Positions 1-6,236 of a stretch of 7,307 nucleotides of DNA are shown in pieces. The position numbers were made by a program, and so were the translations under genes. Below the pieces are notes generated by a model. It was given only the letters and a program-made list of their open reading frames with translations. It searched no databases and was not told where the DNA came from. How positions within the stretch are numbered: the first letter of the stretch is position 1; each line of letters starts with the position of its first letter. Source of the DNA: Bacillota bacterium (GTDB lineage: Bacteria; Bacillota; Desulfotomaculia; Desulfotomaculales; JAJYZD01); assembly GCA_021800315.1 (NCBI GenBank), contig JAJYZD010000195.1:1-7307 (forward strand), read 5' to 3'.

Positions 1-331
1 TTCGGAGAAACCGGTAGGCTGTATCCAACAGATTGCGGGAGGCGGGGTTATCCCCCGGCCGATCGGTCAACGCAAGGTGGGCTCCCTCGTGGATTCCCCG
101 TATGGTTCGCCATATGTCCGCGATTTGCGCCCCATCGGTTCAGAATCTTTCCATCTCCCGTCCGGGTGGGACTCCCGGAGCCAAGGTCGCCTTGTCGCTA
201 ACCAACGTCTATGCACGGCCATCTGCGCCTTGCCAAAGAGTTTCCCGGCAAGCCGGATGAAGCAAAAGACAGAGAGAGCGAAAACCTGGTCATGGGGCGG
301 CCGGTGAACAAAACGTAACTATTGTTAGGTT
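1..331. other. Gene-free, hairpin-rich stretch; possible structured RNA
   Basis: No reading frame here resembles a family I recognise. Several compact inverted repeats are visible. CGGGG/CCCCG pair at 43-47 and 53-57. GGCC/GGTC flank GATC at about 57-68. A seven-pair stem at 99-105 and 110-116 has a TTCG loop. CCGGG/CCCGG pair at 162-166 and 174-178. CAAGG/CCTTG enclose a TCG loop at 182-194. CTTGCC/GGCAAG pair at 229-234 and 247-252. TTGCG (33-37) can also pair with CGCAA (71-75) around the first two stems. Two of the stems need a G-U pair that works only in plus-strand RNA, so a plus-strand transcript is favoured. GC-rich DNA produces chance hairpins, and no known RNA family was recognised. 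No T-tract follows the hairpins, so they are not simple terminators. A minus-strand frame is open from 139 to the window edge but has no good start. Confidence 0.3.
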
Positions 332-349
332 TTATAAGCTTATCGTAAC
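314..349. repeat. AT-rich junction: CGTAAC direct repeats flanking a palindrome
   Basis: CGTAAC occurs at 314-319 and again, in the same orientation, at 344-349. Between them lies the perfect 10-bp palindrome ATAAGCTTAT at 334-343. The stretch from about 305 to 350 is clearly richer in A and T than its surroundings. The right-hand copy covers the last codon that still matches Hcp (valine) and the first that does not, so this is where the hcp homology breaks. Short direct repeats at a break can reflect slippage or illegitimate recombination, or a target duplication from a lost element. Six bases could also recur by chance. Confidence 0.4.
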
Positions 350-454
350 CAGGTCCTGCAGGGCCGACACGTCGGCGTTCTTGCCGCAGACCCCGGCTAT
401 GGTGCAGGCGATCCCCCCGGCTGTCTGTTCACACTGATCGCAATGCATACCCAT
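332..454 (-). pseudogene. hcp: Hybrid cluster protein (hydroxylamine reductase), truncated N-terminal remnant
   Basis: The 40-codon frame starts at ATG 452-454 and ends at TAA 332-334. Its first 36 residues match the start of Hcp: MHCDQCEQTA, then a second cysteine pair in GVCGK, then the family hallmark LQDLV. Cysteines 5, 8, 17 and 23 give C-x2-C-x8-C-x5-C, the spacing that binds the proximal iron-sulfur cluster. Hcp proteins are normally about 530-550 residues and use a second, hybrid Fe-S-O cluster to reduce hydroxylamine or nitric oxide. Everything that binds the hybrid cluster is missing here. After LQDLV the frame reads four unrelated residues (TISL) and stops, and no continuation of Hcp is seen in any frame of 1-331. 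The frame is open upstream of the ATG as far as about 1120, but that part is antisense to the transglycosylase gene and not Hcp-like. The remnant cannot be a working reductase; an assembly misjoin at this point is an alternative. Confidence 0.85.
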
Positions 455-463
455 CTCCCCAAA

Positions 464-469
464 CTCCTT
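464..469 (-). promoter_or_regulatory. Ribosome binding site of the hcp remnant
   Basis: Read on the minus strand this is AAGGAG, nine bases before ATG 452-454. It supports that ATG over the in-frame ATG two codons later (446-448), which would lie 15 bases away and is the usual family start (MHC or MFC). A purine-rich GGGGAG directly abuts the first ATG. The intact signal suggests that the truncation is recent or that the stub may still be translated. Confidence 0.6.
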
Positions 470-603
470 TTTCCGTACTGTTGAAAACAAGTGTCGCCGA
501 TATGGTTTTCCCAAGTTACGGATGTTATGCGGGCAGAAATTACCTGTGGTGCCGGCCGCGCCCATACGTCCTGCACCACCTGACCCGGGCATAAGAATTA
601 AAA

Positions 604-609
604 AAGGAG
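604..609 (+). promoter_or_regulatory. Ribosome binding site of the transglycosylase gene
   Basis: AAGGAG lies 13 bases before GTG 623-625, rather far but usable. A second purine run, GGGGGAGG, directly touches the GTG and is too close to serve by itself. The frame has a TAA at 599-601 and no other start between that stop and the GTG. The next ATG (698-700) would remove the positively charged N-terminus and part of the first membrane helix, so GTG 623 is preferred. Confidence 0.5.
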
Positions 610-622
610 TCGCAAGGGGGAG

Positions 623-1624
623 GTGGCTAACCTGGTATTCTACCTGCGGCGCCGGCCGGGAACCGGCAAGATACGGCTTCTGGCCGTGACCGGCTGGATG
701 TTGATCGCCCTCGTGCTGCTCTTCAAGTTCACCTTCCTTTACATAACCGGACTCGGGCCGCCTTACGCCGGCCGGAGCTACCTCTTCCTGCGTCCGCCCG
801 GATTCGGCTACTGGGCCATGGACTGGCGGACAGCCAATCCCCTGGGAACACCCGCCTACCGGGCCATAACCGAGGCCCTGGCCGCGGGCCGGGGCCTCCG
901 CCTGCCTTTTGCCGTTCCCCTGGAGGCGGCGTCGTTCCTGATGAATCTCCTCCTGCCGGTGACCGGATTTTTCTTCATCTACATCCACTACCTCCACCAC
1001 GTCACCCACCGGGTCAAATGGTGGTACCTGGCCCTGGCGGGGCTGGTCATCCTCTCCCTGAGCTACCAGACGACCACCCTGCGGGTTTTCACCGCACCAC
1101 AGAGCCAAACCTTTCAGCACTGGACGCGACTCATCGAAGCGGCATCGAAAAAGACGGGAGTGAGCCCGGCCCTTCTAACCGCCGTAGTGCAGCAGGAGTC
1201 CGGCGGGTACGCCGGAGCCATCTCCTATGACCCATTGGGAAACCCGGTGGCTTACGGGCTGATGCAGCTCATTCCGGGAACCGCCTCCCGGTTCGGCCTG
1301 CCGCGGCAACGCATTCTCGACCCGGCCGAAAACCTGCTGGCCGGGGCCGAATATCTATCCGTTTTGAACCGCGATTTCCATGGCCACACCGGCCTGGTCC
1401 TGGCCGGCTACTACGCCGGCGAACACGCCGTGCAGTCCGCCCTGGACAGGGCCAACCTCCAGGCATCCTCCTGGAACGCCAACGAATGGCCCCAAATAAC
1501 GCCGTACCTGCCGGGGGCGTTTCCGGGCCAGCCCACCGTCGAGCAATACGTCCGCCAGGTCGAGCGGAAACTGGACAAAGACGCCCCCACCTTCACCTCC
1601 GGTCCCACCTATCTCAGTGACTAG
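623..1624 (+). CDS. Membrane-anchored lytic transglycosylase (SLT domain)
   Basis: The 333-residue protein joins a polytopic membrane anchor to a C-terminal SLT-type lytic transglycosylase domain. Such enzymes cut the MurNAc-GlcNAc bond of peptidoglycan and leave a 1,6-anhydro end. Hydrophobic helices lie at about 20-42, 104-124 and 132-150. Arginine- and lysine-rich stretches at 9-18 and 125-133 put the N-terminus and the second loop in the cytoplasm, so the catalytic domain (about 165-275) is outside. Family motifs are QQESGG with the likely catalytic Glu192, YGLMQLIPGTA at 211-221, DPAENLLAGAEYL at 233-245 and LAGYYAG at 260-266. The last motif is usually AYNAG, so tyrosine replaces asparagine at 264. 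The membrane part resembles nothing I recognise; soluble or single-anchor SLT enzymes are more common. The gene diverges from the hcp remnant and converges on cbiC, with the stop codons overlapping. Function of the domain is well supported; the cellular role (wall remodelling or assembly of an envelope machine) is not shown. Confidence 0.9.
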   Translation: MANLVFYLRRRPGTGKIRLLAVTGWMLIALVLLFKFTFLYITGLGPPYAGRSYLFLRPPGFGYWAMDWRTANPLGTPAYRAITEALAAGRGLRLPFAVPLEAASFLMNLLLPVTGFFFIYIHYLHHVTHRVKWWYLALAGLVILSLSYQTTTLRVFTAPQSQTFQHWTRLIEAASKKTGVSPALLTAVVQQESGGYAGAISYDPLGNPVAYGLMQLIPGTASRFGLPRQRILDPAENLLAGAEYLSVLNRDFHGHTGLVLAGYYAGEHAVQSALDRANLQASSWNANEWPQITPYLPGAFPGQPTVEQYVRQVERKLDKDAPTFTSGPTYLSD

Positions 1625-2250
1625 GCCTCCCGGGCGGCCAAGCCCAGCAACGCGTTGACCATGGCCGCCGCCACGGTGCTCCCGCCGCGCGTCCCGGCCA
1701 CCGCGATGTACGGCACCCCTTTTTCCATCAAGAGATCCTTCGACTCGGCCGCTCCCACGAAGCCCACCGCCGTGGCCACCACCATCTCCGGCCGGAACAA
1801 ACCCTGGTCGATCAGTTCACACAAGGCGAAGAGCGCGGTCGGCGCGTTGCCGACCGCCACCAGGGCCCCGGGATGGGCGGCGCAGGCGCGGGAGAGTCCC
1901 AGAGCCGCCCTGGTGGTGCCCAAAGCCGTCGCATCCCTGGCCACCTGCGGGTCGCCGACCAGGCAGAAGGCCTCCATGCCGAACCGGGCCAGGCGGCCGC
2001 CGTTGATACCGGTGCGGACCATGTTCACGTCGCACAGCCATGGACGGCCGGCGCGGATGGCGCCAAGCGCCGCGGCCACGGCATGGGGATGAAACCGGAT
2101 CAGCCGGCCGAAGGCCAGGTCGCCGGTGGTATGGATGGCCCTTTTCACCACCTCCCGCTCGGGAAACGGCAAAAGTGCCAACTCCGGCACCTGTTCCTCG
2201 ATTATGGCCATACTGCGTTCCTCAATCTCTCCCGGACCAAGCTGATGCAT
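1621..2250 (-). CDS. cbiC: Precorrin-8X methylmutase (cobalt-precorrin-8 methylmutase)
   Basis: This 209-residue cytoplasmic enzyme belongs to the CbiC/CobH family, which moves a methyl group from C-11 to C-12 of the corrin ring to give hydrogenobyrinic or cobyrinic acid. Seen in the sequence are the N-terminal EIEERSMAII signature (9-17), the likely catalytic His40 in AIHTTGD, DVNMVRTGI at 74-82, GNAPTAL at 134-140 and GTRGGS at 186-191. Length is normal for the family. The start at ATG 2250 is supported by AAGGGGA at 2256-2262 (minus strand, five bases away) and by the conserved signature that begins before the internal Met14. The start lies inside cbiJ, overlapping it by 29 bp, so the two are probably translationally coupled. 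The stop codon overlaps that of the convergent transglycosylase gene. I use the anaerobic-pathway name because the window suggests an anaerobe; sequence alone does not separate CbiC from CobH use. Confidence 0.95.
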   Translation of the reverse strand: MHQLGPGEIEERSMAIIEEQVPELALLPFPEREVVKRAIHTTGDLAFGRLIRFHPHAVAAALGAIRAGRPWLCDVNMVRTGINGGRLARFGMEAFCLVGDPQVARDATALGTTRAALGLSRACAAHPGALVAVGNAPTALFALCELIDQGLFRPEMVVATAVGFVGAAESKDLLMEKGVPYIAVAGTRGGSTVAAAMVNALLGLAAREA

Positions 2251-3031
2251 GGTTGTCCCCTTCCCTTTCGTCGTAACTTATTTCACCGTCCAACCGTACC
2301 GCCCGGTCGCAGATCTCCGCCAGGTCTTCCCCGCCGGCCTCGTCGGGCCGGCCCACCACAACGAGGGGCACGCCCAGTTCCAGGCAGGCGGCCAGCTTTT
2401 CCCCCAGACCGCCCGGCGCGCCGTCCTCCTTGGTCACCATCACCCCGGCCCCGAAGTGGCGCAGCAGCGCGACGTTCACCTCCCTGCCGAAGGGACCCTG
2501 GGCGGCGACGATATCGGCCGGGGATAACCCCAGCGACAGGCACCGCGCCACCACCCCTTCGGCCGGCAGCACCCTGGCGACCACGCGGCAGCCCGCGGCC
2601 CTGGCCGGCGGCAGAAAGAGGTCCAGGGTTTTCGAGCCGGTGGCGAGAAAGATTACGGACCCCAGGCGGGGAGCCAAAAGCGCCGCGGCCCCGAAATCCG
2701 GGACCGGGTGCACCAGGGGATCGTCGGGCAGGGAAAAAGCCGGCCGGCTGTACCTAAGGTACGGGATGCCGTGGTCGGCGGCCGTTCTGGCCGCCAGGAC
2801 GGAAATCTCCCGGGCGAAAGGGTGCGTGGCATCCACCAGGACTCTGGCCCCCGACACCAGCCCGGAAAGCGAGGTTTCGCCAAGGGGCCCGCTACGCACG
2901 GTACACCCCGAACCGGCCAGAAGTTCCCCGCCGTAGGCGGTGGCGGTACAGGCGACCACCCGCCGCCCCCGCCCGGCCAGGGTCCGGGCCAGCACCCGGC
3001 CTTCGCTGGTGCCGGCCAAAACTACTATCAT
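2222..3031 (-). CDS. cbiJ: Precorrin-6A reductase (cobalt-precorrin-6A reductase)
   Basis: The 269-residue protein is of the CbiJ/CobK family, which uses NAD(P)H to reduce the C-18/C-19 double bond of (cobalt-)precorrin-6A. This is an earlier step in the same pathway as CbiC. Visible landmarks are the N-terminal nucleotide-binding strand and loop VVLAGTSEGR (3-12), DATHPFA at 67-73, TGSKTL at 131-136, AQGPFG at 177-182, TKEDG at 200-204 and a C-terminal VVVGRP at 224-229. Length is typical of the family. The start at ATG 3031 has only a weak ribosome binding site (GGGCGGTGG-like), but it lies 25 bp behind the stop of the efflux permease and gives the canonical N-terminus. The last ten or so codons overlap the start of cbiC. 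The residues after about 250 are polar and probably a family-variable tail. The order permease, cbiJ, cbiC on one strand suggests co-transcription. Confidence 0.95.
   Translation of the reverse strand: MIVVLAGTSEGRVLARTLAGRGRRVVACTATAYGGELLAGSGCTVRSGPLGETSLSGLVSGARVLVDATHPFAREISVLAARTAADHGIPYLRYSRPAFSLPDDPLVHPVPDFGAAALLAPRLGSVIFLATGSKTLDLFLPPARAAGCRVVARVLPAEGVVARCLSLGLSPADIVAAQGPFGREVNVALLRHFGAGVMVTKEDGAPGGLGEKLAACLELGVPLVVVGRPDEAGGEDLAEICDRAVRLDGEISYDEREGDNHASAWSGRD
2256..2262 (-). promoter_or_regulatory. Ribosome binding site of cbiC, inside cbiJ
   Basis: On the minus strand the bases read AAGGGGA, five bases before ATG 2248-2250, within a longer purine run up to 2268. It lies in the coding part of cbiJ and decides the upstream ATG over the internal one at codon 14. 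Confidence 0.6.
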
Positions 3032-3056
3032 ACTACTAAAACCACCGCCCGTTTCC

Positions 3057-6000
3057 TTACCCGGACGCCGGGACGCCCGGATCCGTCCGTTGGCCCCAAC
3101 GCTTGCGCCACCTCCGGCCCCAGTCGTCGATCATCTCGTACATCACCGGAACCAGCACCAGGGTGACCAGGGTCGAGACGGTCAAGCCGAAGGCGACCAC
3201 CGCGGCCACCGGTTTCCAGCTCTCCGAACCCGAGCCGCCGAAGAGCAAGAGCGGCAGCATGGTCAATACGATGACGCCGGTGGTCATGAGGATCGGCCTG
3301 AGACGCACCGGTCCGGCCGTCAGCAGGGCCTCCCGGGTGGACAATCCTTTCCGGCGCTGCTGGTTGGCATAGTCCACCAGCACGATGGCGTTGTTGGCCA
3401 CGAGGCCGATGAGCATGATCATGCCGATCAGGGAGTTGATGCTGAAGGACTCGTGCATCACCAGGAGGCCGGCCATGACGCCCACAAAGGTCCCCGGCAA
3501 CGCGAACAGGACAATGAAGGGCGAGAACAGCGACTCGAACAGCGCCGCCATGACCATGTACATCAGGATGACACCCAGTGGCATGGCCAGGCCCAGGGCG
3601 GTGAACGAAGAACTCATGTCGTTGGAGTTGCCGCCGAACTGCCAGGTGTAGCCGGCCGGGAACTTGATCCGGGCAAGCCGCGCCTGGATGTCCTGCTGCA
3701 CCTGGCCCTGCGTCCGCCCGAAGATGTCGGCCTGGACGGTGGCCTCGGGCATCTGGTTCTGCTCCCTGATGACCGCCGGACTTTCGCCGGGCGTGACGGT
3801 GGCCACCGCCGAAAGAGGTACCTGGACGCCCGAGGGGCTGGTTATCGTGACGTCGCTCAAGTTGTTGTAATTGCGGGTGTAGCTCTCCGGCAGCTTGACC
3901 ACCACGTCGACGGAGGTGGAGCCGGCCACGTAACTGGTGGCCTTGGTGCCGCCGTAATCCGCCTCCATGGTGTCCAGAATCTCCCGCACCGTCAGGCCGT
4001 ACTGGGATGCCTGCACCCGGTCGATGTTCACGTCGTACTCGGGAACGCTCCGGTCCATGGTGTTCTGGACGTCCCGGGTCCCCGGCACCCGGGCTATCTG
4101 GGCCGCCACCAGGTCGCCGAGTTGGTTGAGGACGCTCAGGTTGTTGCCCTCGATCACCACCTGGATGGGCGGACCATTGTAGCCCATGCCCTGCTGCTGC
4201 GCCTGGACGGTGATCTGGGCCCCGGGGATGTTCTTCACTTCGCCGCGCAACTGCTCCATGACCTGGAACACGCTGCGCCGCCGCTGTCGGAGGGGTTTGA
4301 GGTCGACCTGGATGCTGGCCTGGTTGGTCGCGTTCTGGGAGCGGATAAAACCGCCGCTGGAGCCGACTATGGTGGCCACCGACTCGGTCTCCGGCATGGC
4401 CTGGATGTCCCTGACCACCTGGTCGGCCACGGCCCGGGTAATGGCCAGTTTGGTGTCCTGGTCCAGGGTGATGCCGACCGTGTAGGCCCCCTGGTCCGTG
4501 TTGGGTATCAATTCGAAGCCGATGACGGGCAGGGCGAACAGGCTGGCCACAATCAGAACGACGGTGGTCAACACCACCGTCCGGCGGTGGTTCAGCGCCC
4601 AGGTCAACAGGACCCGGTAGTATTTCGTCAGGTATGCCACCCCGCGGGAAAAACCGACAGGTATCCATTCCAGCCAGCCGAGGCTCCGGACAGCCGGATT
4701 ACGGGAGTGCCTCTTCCGGGTCAACGCCCCGGCCTCCTCCTCCAACGTCACGTTATAGGAGGAACCCCGCATCAGTTTGGCCGCCAGCATGGGAACCAGG
4801 GTCAGCGCCCCCGCCAGGGCGGCGAGGTGGGAAAAAGCCACGGCCAGGGCCATGGGCAGGAACAACTCGGCAGCCAGCCCCTGCACGAAGGCCACCGGGG
4901 CGAAGACGCTTACCTGGGCCAGGGCGGAGGCGAGCACGGCGGTACCCACCTCGGCCGTGCCGGTCTTGGCCGCATCCACCGCCCCCAGGCCGCTTTCCCG
5001 GTGCCGAAAGATGCTTTCAATAACCACGATGGCGAAATCCAAAAGCGAGCCCAGCCCCACGGAAAGGCCCATCAAGGTGATGGTGTTGATGGTCTGCCCG
5101 GTGAAATACAAAAGGGCGAAGGTGGAGACGACGGCGATGGGAATTCCGATGGCCACCACCAGGGTGGTGCGCACCCGCCGCAGGAAGAGCCAGAGAATGA
5201 TCACTCCGAACAGGGCTCCCCACAGGGTATCGTCCACCAGGTGGTTGATGGAATCCCGGATGTACCGGGCCTGGTCGGTAAACAGGGTCAATTTGACCCC
5301 CGGCGGCAGGACGTGGTTGATCGCCGGCAGCACCTTCTGGACGTTGTCCGAGACCTGGACGGTGTTGCCGCCGGACATCTTGTAAAGGTTCAGGCTGACC
5401 GCGGGGACGCCGTTCATGTAGCCGACTTCGGTTACGTCCGCGTAGGTGTCCTCCACCCTGGCCACATCCGCGATCTTGATGATGCCCCCCGAGGGCAGCG
5501 GCACCGGCACGTTGAGCACGTCTCCGGGGGTGGCGAACAGGCCGTTGACGTGCACGTCGATCTCCTGGCTGCCCTTGTCGACCAGTCCGGCGTCCCCCTG
5601 CAGGTTGTCGTTCTGCAGGGCCTGGATGAGGGAGTTGATGGAGAGACCGTAGGACGCCAGGCGGGCCGGGTCGGCCACCACCTGGATCTGACGGGTTTTG
5701 CCGCCCCCGACGCTTACCTGCGACACCCCCGGCACCTGCTCCAGGCGAGGCTGGACAACGTCGTCGGCCAACTGTTTAAGCTGTTCCACATTGCCGTTTT
5801 TCGCCGAGAGGGCAAAAGTCATGATAGGCTGGGAGTTGATGTCGAAGCGCATGATCTGGGGCGCTCCGGCGCTGGAAGGCAGAACCGAAGTCACCTGGTT
5901 GATCTTGTCCCGCATATCGGCAATGGCATTGTTCAGGTTGGTGCCGTAGGCGAATTTCAGAATGACGGTCGACTGGCCGTAGCTGGATATGGAAGTAAGC

Positions 6001-6236
6001 TGATTCACGTTGGATACGGTACCCATGACCGCTTCCACCGGCTTGGTGACCTGCTGTTCCACCACCGGCGGGGTGGCCCCGGACCAGGACACGGAAACGA
6101 TGGCCACCGGAATCTGGATATTGGGATAAAGGTCCACCGGCAGAAGCGGCAGCGCGATCGCCCCGAGGAGGATCAGCGCCACCATGATCATGGAGATCAG
6201 GACAGGGCGGTCGACCGAGACGTTGGCGATCTTCAT
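3057..6236 (-). CDS. RND-family efflux permease (AcrB/HAE-like)
   Basis: At 1059 residues this has the full length of a resistance-nodulation-division inner-membrane pump, which exports hydrophobic or toxic compounds driven by protons. The protein has the usual duplicated plan: helix 1 at about 12-32, a large outer domain to about 335, helices 2-6 to about 490, a cytoplasmic linker at about 490-540, helix 7 near 553-572, a second outer domain to about 875, and helices 8-12 to about 1035. The N-terminus (IANVSVDRPVLISMIMVALI) and LLPVDLYPNIQIP are typical. By alignment to AcrB, Asp407 is kept as Asp400 but Asp408 is Phe401 (motif GSLLDFAIVV). Lys940 is Asn948 (VANNAIVLVDY), while Arg971 and Thr978 are kept as Arg978 and Thr985 in RLRPILMTT. 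The ATG directly follows the adaptor stop (TAAATG), so the two are surely coupled; AGGGGG at 6248-6253 is a plausible ribosome binding site. Substrate is not predictable. SwrC-like Gram-positive pumps are a possible alternative subgroup. Confidence 0.96.
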   Translation of the reverse strand: MKIANVSVDRPVLISMIMVALILLGAIALPLLPVDLYPNIQIPVAIVSVSWSGATPPVVEQQVTKPVEAVMGTVSNVNQLTSISSYGQSTVILKFAYGTNLNNAIADMRDKINQVTSVLPSSAGAPQIMRFDINSQPIMTFALSAKNGNVEQLKQLADDVVQPRLEQVPGVSQVSVGGGKTRQIQVVADPARLASYGLSINSLIQALQNDNLQGDAGLVDKGSQEIDVHVNGLFATPGDVLNVPVPLPSGGIIKIADVARVEDTYADVTEVGYMNGVPAVSLNLYKMSGGNTVQVSDNVQKVLPAINHVLPPGVKLTLFTDQARYIRDSINHLVDDTLWGALFGVIILWLFLRRVRTTLVVAIGIPIAVVSTFALLYFTGQTINTITLMGLSVGLGSLLDFAIVVIESIFRHRESGLGAVDAAKTGTAEVGTAVLASALAQVSVFAPVAFVQGLAAELFLPMALAVAFSHLAALAGALTLVPMLAAKLMRGSSYNVTLEEEAGALTRKRHSRNPAVRSLGWLEWIPVGFSRGVAYLTKYYRVLLTWALNHRRTVVLTTVVLIVASLFALPVIGFELIPNTDQGAYTVGITLDQDTKLAITRAVADQVVRDIQAMPETESVATIVGSSGGFIRSQNATNQASIQVDLKPLRQRRRSVFQVMEQLRGEVKNIPGAQITVQAQQQGMGYNGPPIQVVIEGNNLSVLNQLGDLVAAQIARVPGTRDVQNTMDRSVPEYDVNIDRVQASQYGLTVREILDTMEADYGGTKATSYVAGSTSVDVVVKLPESYTRNYNNLSDVTITSPSGVQVPLSAVATVTPGESPAVIREQNQMPEATVQADIFGRTQGQVQQDIQARLARIKFPAGYTWQFGGNSNDMSSSFTALGLAMPLGVILMYMVMAALFESLFSPFIVLFALPGTFVGVMAGLLVMHESFSINSLIGMIMLIGLVANNAIVLVDYANQQRRKGLSTREALLTAGPVRLRPILMTTGVIVLTMLPLLLFGGSGSESWKPVAAVVAFGLTVSTLVTLVLVPVMYEMIDDWGRRWRKRWGQRTDPGVPASG

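Larger units (their letters stand above)
455..622. other. Divergent intergenic spacer between hcp remnant and transglycosylase gene
   Basis: This spacer must hold the signals for both outward-reading genes. Apart from the hcp ribosome binding site and the AAGGAG at 604-609 for the plus-strand gene, I see no convincing promoter pair. TTGAAA at 481-486 is a fair -35 box, but no good -10 box lies 16-18 bases downstream. No clear palindromic operator of the Fnr/HcpR or NsrR type was found by eye. Confidence 0.5.

Noticed and set aside
43..57. Hairpin considered as an intrinsic terminator
   Set aside because: The stem is only five pairs and is not followed by a T-tract on either strand.
33..307. 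Two overlapping plus-strand frames of about 75 codons
   Set aside because: No ribosome binding site, no family resemblance, and they cross the inverted repeats. They could be shadows of an RNA or a decayed gene.
1..331. Group II intron, IscB-type guide RNA, RNase P, tmRNA or cobalamin riboswitch
   Set aside because: None of the conserved elements I can recall (intron domain V, B12 box, RNase P core, tmRNA ends) could be found by eye, so no family name is justified.
455..1120. N-terminal extension of the hcp frame, giving a 262-codon minus-strand frame
   Set aside because: The added part lies antisense to the transglycosylase gene and is not Hcp-like; the proper Hcp start has its own ribosome binding site at 464-469.
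1873..2757. Plus-strand frame of 294 codons over cbiC and cbiJ
   Set aside because: Antisense shadow with Pro/Arg-rich low-complexity sequence; both minus-strand genes are well supported by family motifs.
3028..4668. Minus-strand frame of 546 codons inside the permease gene
   Set aside because: It is the shifted frame of the permease, low in complexity (Gly, Arg, His, Pro), and lacks any recognisable motif.
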